Assembly (NCBI GenBank): GCA_001662425.1
Contig: BDDC01002592.1
Coordinates: 1,576 to 11,821, forward strand
DNA from: Chlamydomonas sphaeroides
Taxonomy: Eukaryota; Chlorophyta; Chlorophyceae; Chlamydomonadales; Chlamydomonadaceae
Direction: 5' to 3'
DNA length: 10,246 nt
Positions 7,047 through 10,246 of the stretch are shown here, one piece after another; position 1 is the stretch's first letter; each line of letters opens with the position of its first letter. A program made the position numbers and the translations under genes. The notes below the pieces were generated by a model. That model saw nothing but the letters and a program-made list of their open reading frames with translations, searched no databases and was not told the DNA's origin.

Positions 7047-10000
7047 ATGTCGAGAGACGTCACCAGCCGCGGCGTAAGCATCCGGCGCTACTGTCCGGCG
7101 GGAACGTTCGTTTCCTCGCTCGCATCCCGTTCTACACCGTCGAGCTCCCGGTCCCACCGCCCGGCCCTCAGGTGCCCCGCTTCGCATACCACGAGGGCTG
7201 GACCACGCTCGTCAGCGCCTCGCGGCACCTGCCCTCACAGCTGCGGCTGCGCTGCAACGGCGTGGCCGGACTGTTGCTTGGAGGCCACCACGCCGACTCA
7301 ACATTCGTCTACGTGGTCCGTCCGCGGCGCGCCGCGTGCCGCCAGCCGCTCATTTCCACACCTTCACACAGCTCCTTACCAGCATGACCCACACGCGGGG
7401 GTCGCTGTCGTAATGTGCATGCCGCCTCCACCCTCACCGCACCACGCCCCGTCACCCCTTTGTCCTGCCCACCACCCACACCCCGTGCAGGCCTGCCAGT
7501 GCGCTCCCTGCGCCGCCCGGCCCAGCCGCGCCCCTGCGACACGCCAGTCGAAGGTAAGGGCCTGGCTGCCTCGGGAGTCAGGCACGGCTGGACTCTCAAC
7601 TCAGCAGCCACCACATGCGCCACGCAGGCCTCTGGAGCCCCCTCCCCGGGCTCGGCGCTGCCACCCGCGCTGTTCACGCTCGAGGACTGGTACATCCACT
7701 GCCACACCTCAGCAGCGCCCGCTGCCTCCGGCTCTTCCGGCGGAGGCGGAGGCGCTGGCGGCACCGCCGGCGCTGGCGGCGCAAAGGCCGGCTCCGCCGC
7801 AAGCGGCTCCGGCTCGGGCGCTGCCTGGAAGCCGCCGCCCAAGCTGCGACGTGCCGCGGATGCTGACGTCATCGTCAAGACCTCCGTCGCGGTGGAGCTG
7901 CCGGTGGGCTGGGAGCAGCGGCCGCTGGAGGCGGCGGCGGCGGCGGCGGCGGCTGAGGGAGAGGCGCCGGTATTGCCGCCGCGGCAGCGGCGGCGGGACT
8001 CTGGGGGAAGCAGCGGAGGCGGCGGCGAGGCGGACACGGCGGCGCGGGGAGCGGCGGGGCCGCCGACTGACATGGTCTTGGTGGGTCGGACCGGAATAGC
8101 GACTGGCAGCTATCCGCGGCGTTCGGCGCCTGGAGGGGGGCCGGCGATGGCTGGTCGGGCGCCGCAGCACAGCCGCGCATCCGGCGCCTCAACCCCACTC
8201 CACCCCGCGCCCCGCCCGCCCAGGTCCCGCTCTCCGTCTACCTGCCGCGGCTGCTAGCCCGCTACCACCGCCCGCCCGCGGCGGCGGCGGCGGCGGCGGC
8301 GGGGCGCCGCGGCGGCGGAGCAGGCCGGGAGAAGACCGGGGACCGGCCCGGCAGCTCGGGGGGTGGCGAGGAGCGCGCCCTCGAGGGGCGGGAGGTGCAG
8401 GTGCGCGGAGGGGTCAGGGCGGAGGGGTCAGGGCGGAGGGGGCTGGGCGCGGCGGCCCGCGTCCGCAGGCTGGGGTTGGAGCAGGGGCGTGTTGCCGCCG
8501 CTAACAGGGCGCCGCCGCATGCGCCGCAGGTGTTCTGGTGGGGCGACCCGGTCCACTCGGGCTCGGCCTCTCAGGAGCCGCAGTACGGCAACTGGTACGG
8601 CGGTACGGTCAAAAGGGTCAAGCGCGGCACCGGGGAGCTGCAGGTGGGGCGGCGGCGGCGGCAGGAGTAGGCGCAGCTCGGTGGGGCTTGGGTCGTTGCT
8701 TGGGGTCGGGAGACGCGACGAGAGCGCGTGCTGGGGTGTGGAGGCAGCGGGCTGGTCTGGTGTGGCTGGGTTTGGCGCTGAGCGCTGAGCGCCAGCGGCC
8801 CCCACATCTGTCCTTTTACCCCCGGGACCCTCGGCACTGCTTTTCGCAACCTCTACCCATTTTATACTTCACCCCCGCAGCGATCTTTGTCACTGCCTCG
8901 CACGTCTCTACCATTCTGATCCCAACCACAATCCCAACCACAACCACAACCCAACCACAACCACAATCCCAACCCCATTCCCCGCAGGTCAGCTACTCGG
9001 ACGGTGACTCGGGCTGCGTGGCGCTGGGCCTCTGCTTTGTGCACTTTGGGCCCTCGCCGCCGCCCGGCGACAGCCCCGCAGCGCTGCCGCCGCCGCTGCC
9101 GCTGCCGCCGCCGGCGCCGGCCGCCGCCGCCAGCGCGCAGACGTCCAGCGGGGTGGCCAGCGACGCGGCCGCGACCAGCGGCGGCGGCGGCGGCGGCGGC
9201 GTGCGTGTCACCGCCGCCAGCAGCGCGGGCGGGCCCGGCCGTGCGCTGTGCGGGGCGGGCTCTACGTCGCCCTCGGCGTCCGCCACAGCGGCAGCCGGCG
9301 ACAGCGCCCGCTCTGGGGCAGGGCCCGGCGCTCGGCACCGCGGCGGCAGCGCGCCCGCCGGCGGCGGCGCATCGGGCGGCGCAGCGCCGTCGGGCCGTGC
9401 AGGGCATGGCGGCCATCCGCCGCGGCCGCCGCGGCCGCCGGGGAGCCAGCCGCCGCCGGGGAGCCAGCCGCCGCCGGCGGTGAAGCTGGCCGCCGGCAGC
9501 CGAGGCGTTGGCGGCGGCGGTGCGTTGGCGGCCGCCGGAGCCGTACCGGCGGCGCCGACGGTGTCGCTGGGGTCCGCGGCGCCGTCCAGCACCAGCGGTC
9601 GCGCCGCCGCCGCCGTCGGCGGCGACGGCGACACCGGCGCCGACGGCGACGAAGGCTTGGCGGCGCACCGGCCGCGGAAGCGGCACCGCCGCGAGCAGTC
9701 CGCCAGCTCTCGAGGAGCCGAGACCGGCGGGGGCCCTGGGTCACGCCCCGCGACGGCGGCGGCGGCGAATGGAGATCCCGACGGCGCGGCAGAGGCCCAG
9801 CTGCCTGGGGAGCCGGCGATGGCGCTGGGCGAGCGCCAGGGGTCGGCAGGGGTGGCTGGCGGAGGCGGCAGCGGCCGCCCCGCTGACGGCGAGCCAGGTG
9901 CTGCGGCTCCGACCAAGGCGGCGCCGGCGGCAGGTCACGGAGCTGAGCCGGGGCCGGGCTCGGGGTCGGATTCGGAGGGCGGCGAGGACGGGGCTGCGCC

Positions 10001-10246
10001 AGAGCGCTCCACGCAGGGCGTAGGCCAGCGGGCCGGGGGGCCAGCGGGGTACGAGCAGGCCGCGGCGGCGGCGGGGCAGCACGGGGTCCGGCGGCGGCGC
10101 AGGGGCCGGCGGAGGCGCTCCTCTGGAGGCACTGGCGCCGCGGGCAGCGACAGCCACAGCGACGGCGGCGGCGGCGGCACAGAGGCGGAGTCCGGCGGCG
10201 CTGGCGGCGGCAGCGACGGCGGCAGCGGCGGGGGGGGGGGCGCCCA
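7047..10246 (+). CDS. Partial gene: putative chromatin/transcription protein with SAND-like and Tudor-like modules and a long low-complexity C-terminal region
   Basis: Proposed exons: 7047-7073, 7172-7315, 7491-7553, 7628-8080, 8224-8400, 8530-8643, 8988-beyond 10246; at least 745 residues, all joins in phase 0. The first exon (MSRDVTSRG, donor GTAAGC at 7074) and the exact end of exon 2 (7312 or 7315) are the weak points; the exon 4-7 joins are strong. Residues about 33-150 look SAND-like: LRCNGVAGLLL, then CQCAPC (59-64), then FTLEDWYIHC (94-103) and AAWKPPPKL (143-151), with a Gly/Ser/Ala insert between the last two. Residues 289-334 look Tudor-like. Exon 7 is disordered, Gly/Ala/Pro/Ser-rich, with basic clusters HRPRKRHRRE (553-562) and RRRRRGRRRR (694-703) that could be nuclear localisation signals. 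The frame is still open at the window edge. A nuclear reader or regulator is inferred from motif content only. Confidence 0.72.
7172..7850 (+). other. SAND-like (possibly VARL- or TDBD-like) module, exons 2-4
   Basis: SAND domains, including the volvocine VARL subtype of RegA-related proteins, typically run as a CxxVxGxL core, a CxC element, an F-x-x-H/E segment and a final K-x-WK motif. The order seen here is RCNGVAGLLL (C37), ACQCAPC (C59, C61, C64), LFTLEDWYIHC (F94, W99, H102) and AAWKPPPKL (W145). The fit is partial: the usual G-K-KxWK-x-SI block is shortened, and about 30 Gly/Ser/Ala residues are inserted before W145. A Tify/TPL-binding-type domain (GxxCxCC...FExHAG) is an alternative reading. 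The match comes from visual motif recognition only. Confidence 0.42.
7929..7953. repeat. (GCG)n trinucleotide run coding for poly-Ala
   Basis: Uninterrupted GCG codons give a run of Ala at residues 180-187 of the + strand protein. A similar run at about 8279-8303 gives another Ala run in exon 5. Such runs are common in high-GC algal genes and prone to length variation. Confidence 0.7.
8404..8444. repeat. Short tandem repeat (GGGGTCAGGGCGGA) in an intron
   Basis: Two near-adjacent copies of a 14-base unit lie at the start of the 129-base intron that follows the exon ending at 8400. The duplicated unit begins just after the donor GTGCGC. Confidence 0.6.
8530..9024 (+). other. Tudor-like module split by an intron (exon 6 and start of exon 7)
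   Basis: Exon 6 (8530-8643) encodes VFWWGDPVH...NWYGGTVKRV, and exon 7 continues as VSYSDGDSGCVAL. This follows the pattern of plant Tudor/PDS5-like barrels: V-x-x-W, a loop, WYxGxV, a variable turn, then VxYxDGDxExL. W291/W292, W310, Y311 and Y329 would supply an aromatic cage for methylated lysine or arginine; D331-D333 form the conserved DGD turn. A 344-base intron separates two predicted strands. The loop between WW and NWY is longer than usual and Ser/Gln-rich. No other domain I know fits this motif order as well. Confidence 0.55.
8921..8976. repeat. CAACCA-type tandem repeat in an intron
   Basis: The sequence alternates CCCAACCACAA and AACCACAA units, just before the 3' splice site of the 344-base intron (CCCCGCAG, AG at 8986-8987). 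It serves as, or has expanded from, a C-rich acceptor tract. It is not the algal telomere repeat. Confidence 0.75.
8988..10246 (+). other. Very long low-complexity terminal coding stretch, open to the window edge
   Basis: The frame beginning GTC AGC TAC at 8988 has no stop through 10246 (419 codons). Apart from the first 20 residues (Tudor-like end) it is Gly, Ala, Pro and Ser, with runs such as seven Gly at 9180-9200 and two copies of PPPGSQ. Basic clusters at 9666-9695 and 10089-10118 and a Ser/Asp/Glu patch (SGSDSEGGEDG) near 9957-9990 stand out. Because GC-rich repeats leave several frames open, the choice rests on continuity with exon 6 across the splice site at 8987/8988 and the preserved DGD motif. 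Confidence 0.68.
9441..9476. repeat. Two perfect 18-base tandem copies within coding sequence
   Basis: The unit GGGAGCCAGCCGCCGCCG occurs at 9441-9458 and again at 9459-9476, in frame, giving GSQPPP twice. Identical copies at the DNA level point to a recent in-frame duplication by slippage. Confidence 0.8.

Noticed and set aside
7895..7925. LPVGWEQRP as the start of a WW domain
   Set aside because: Only the first LPxGWE part matches; the aromatic pair and second Trp of a WW domain do not follow, as the sequence turns into poly-Ala.
6849..8099. 416-codon continuous + strand frame
   Set aside because: It passes through introns and reads exon 4 in an Arg/Pro-rich wrong frame; the frame giving FTLEDWYIHC and joining to exon 5 is far more protein-like.
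8921..8976. CAACCA repeats as telomeric or centromeric repeat
   Set aside because: The unit is not the CCCTAAAA-type algal telomere repeat, and it sits exactly before a splice acceptor in an intron.
8993..9916. 307-codon antisense frame opposite the long last exon
   Set aside because: Mirror of GC-rich repeat codons (Pro/Ala antisense to Gly/Ala). The sense frame continues the Tudor-like motif across a good splice site, so the antisense frame is a shadow.
1..10246. Prokaryotic-type systems (operons, CRISPR, phage or defence islands), tRNA or rRNA genes
   Set aside because: The gene structure is eukaryotic throughout; no spaced identical repeats, no ribosome-binding-site/ORF series and no tRNA-like clover-leaf was seen.

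Overview
The window looks like nuclear DNA of a green alga of the Chlamydomonas/Volvox (volvocine) type. The evidence is very high GC, strongly G/C-ending codons in the believable exons, many short GT-AG introns with CAG|GTGCG-type donors and pyrimidine-rich acceptors, Ala/Gly/Pro low-complexity protein segments, long 3'UTRs, and the chlorophyte poly(A) signal TGTAA at sensible places on both strands. No bacterial operon, phage, CRISPR array, tRNA or rRNA was seen. All gene models below were built by eye from splice signals and reading-frame continuity, so homology statements are recognition from memory and not search results.

Layout. (1) 1-about 1030, + strand: the tail of one gene. An intron end with a 44-base pure pyrimidine tract is followed by a last coding exon (89-246) with a Gly/Asn/Tyr-rich C-terminus, then a long 3'UTR ending at TGTAA 1013-1017. 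(2) About 1030-1685: convergent intergenic spacer with nothing recognisable. (3) 1685-6739, - strand: a complete 12-exon gene for a predicted 696-residue, mostly helical, partly coiled-coil protein with a Lys-rich N-terminus and an Ala/Pro-rich tail. All 12 exons join in frame. Its 3'UTR reaches TGTAA at 1701-1697. (4) 6740-7046: short, locally AT-rich spacer between divergent genes, probably a bidirectional promoter. (5) 7047-10246, + strand: a gene that runs off the right edge. It is modelled as seven exons encoding at least 745 residues, with a SAND-like Cys/Trp module, a Tudor-like module (WW...NWYGG...VSYSDGDS), then a very long low-complexity exon with two Arg/Lys-rich clusters. This suggests a nuclear chromatin-associated or transcription-regulating protein.

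The genes are arranged tail-to-tail on the left and head-to-head on the right. Nothing shows that they act in one pathway. The most interesting items are the SAND-like plus Tudor-like combination in the right-hand gene, the unrecognised coiled-coil protein, and the repeated AG|GT exon junctions. I see no evidence for a novel defence or mobile system.
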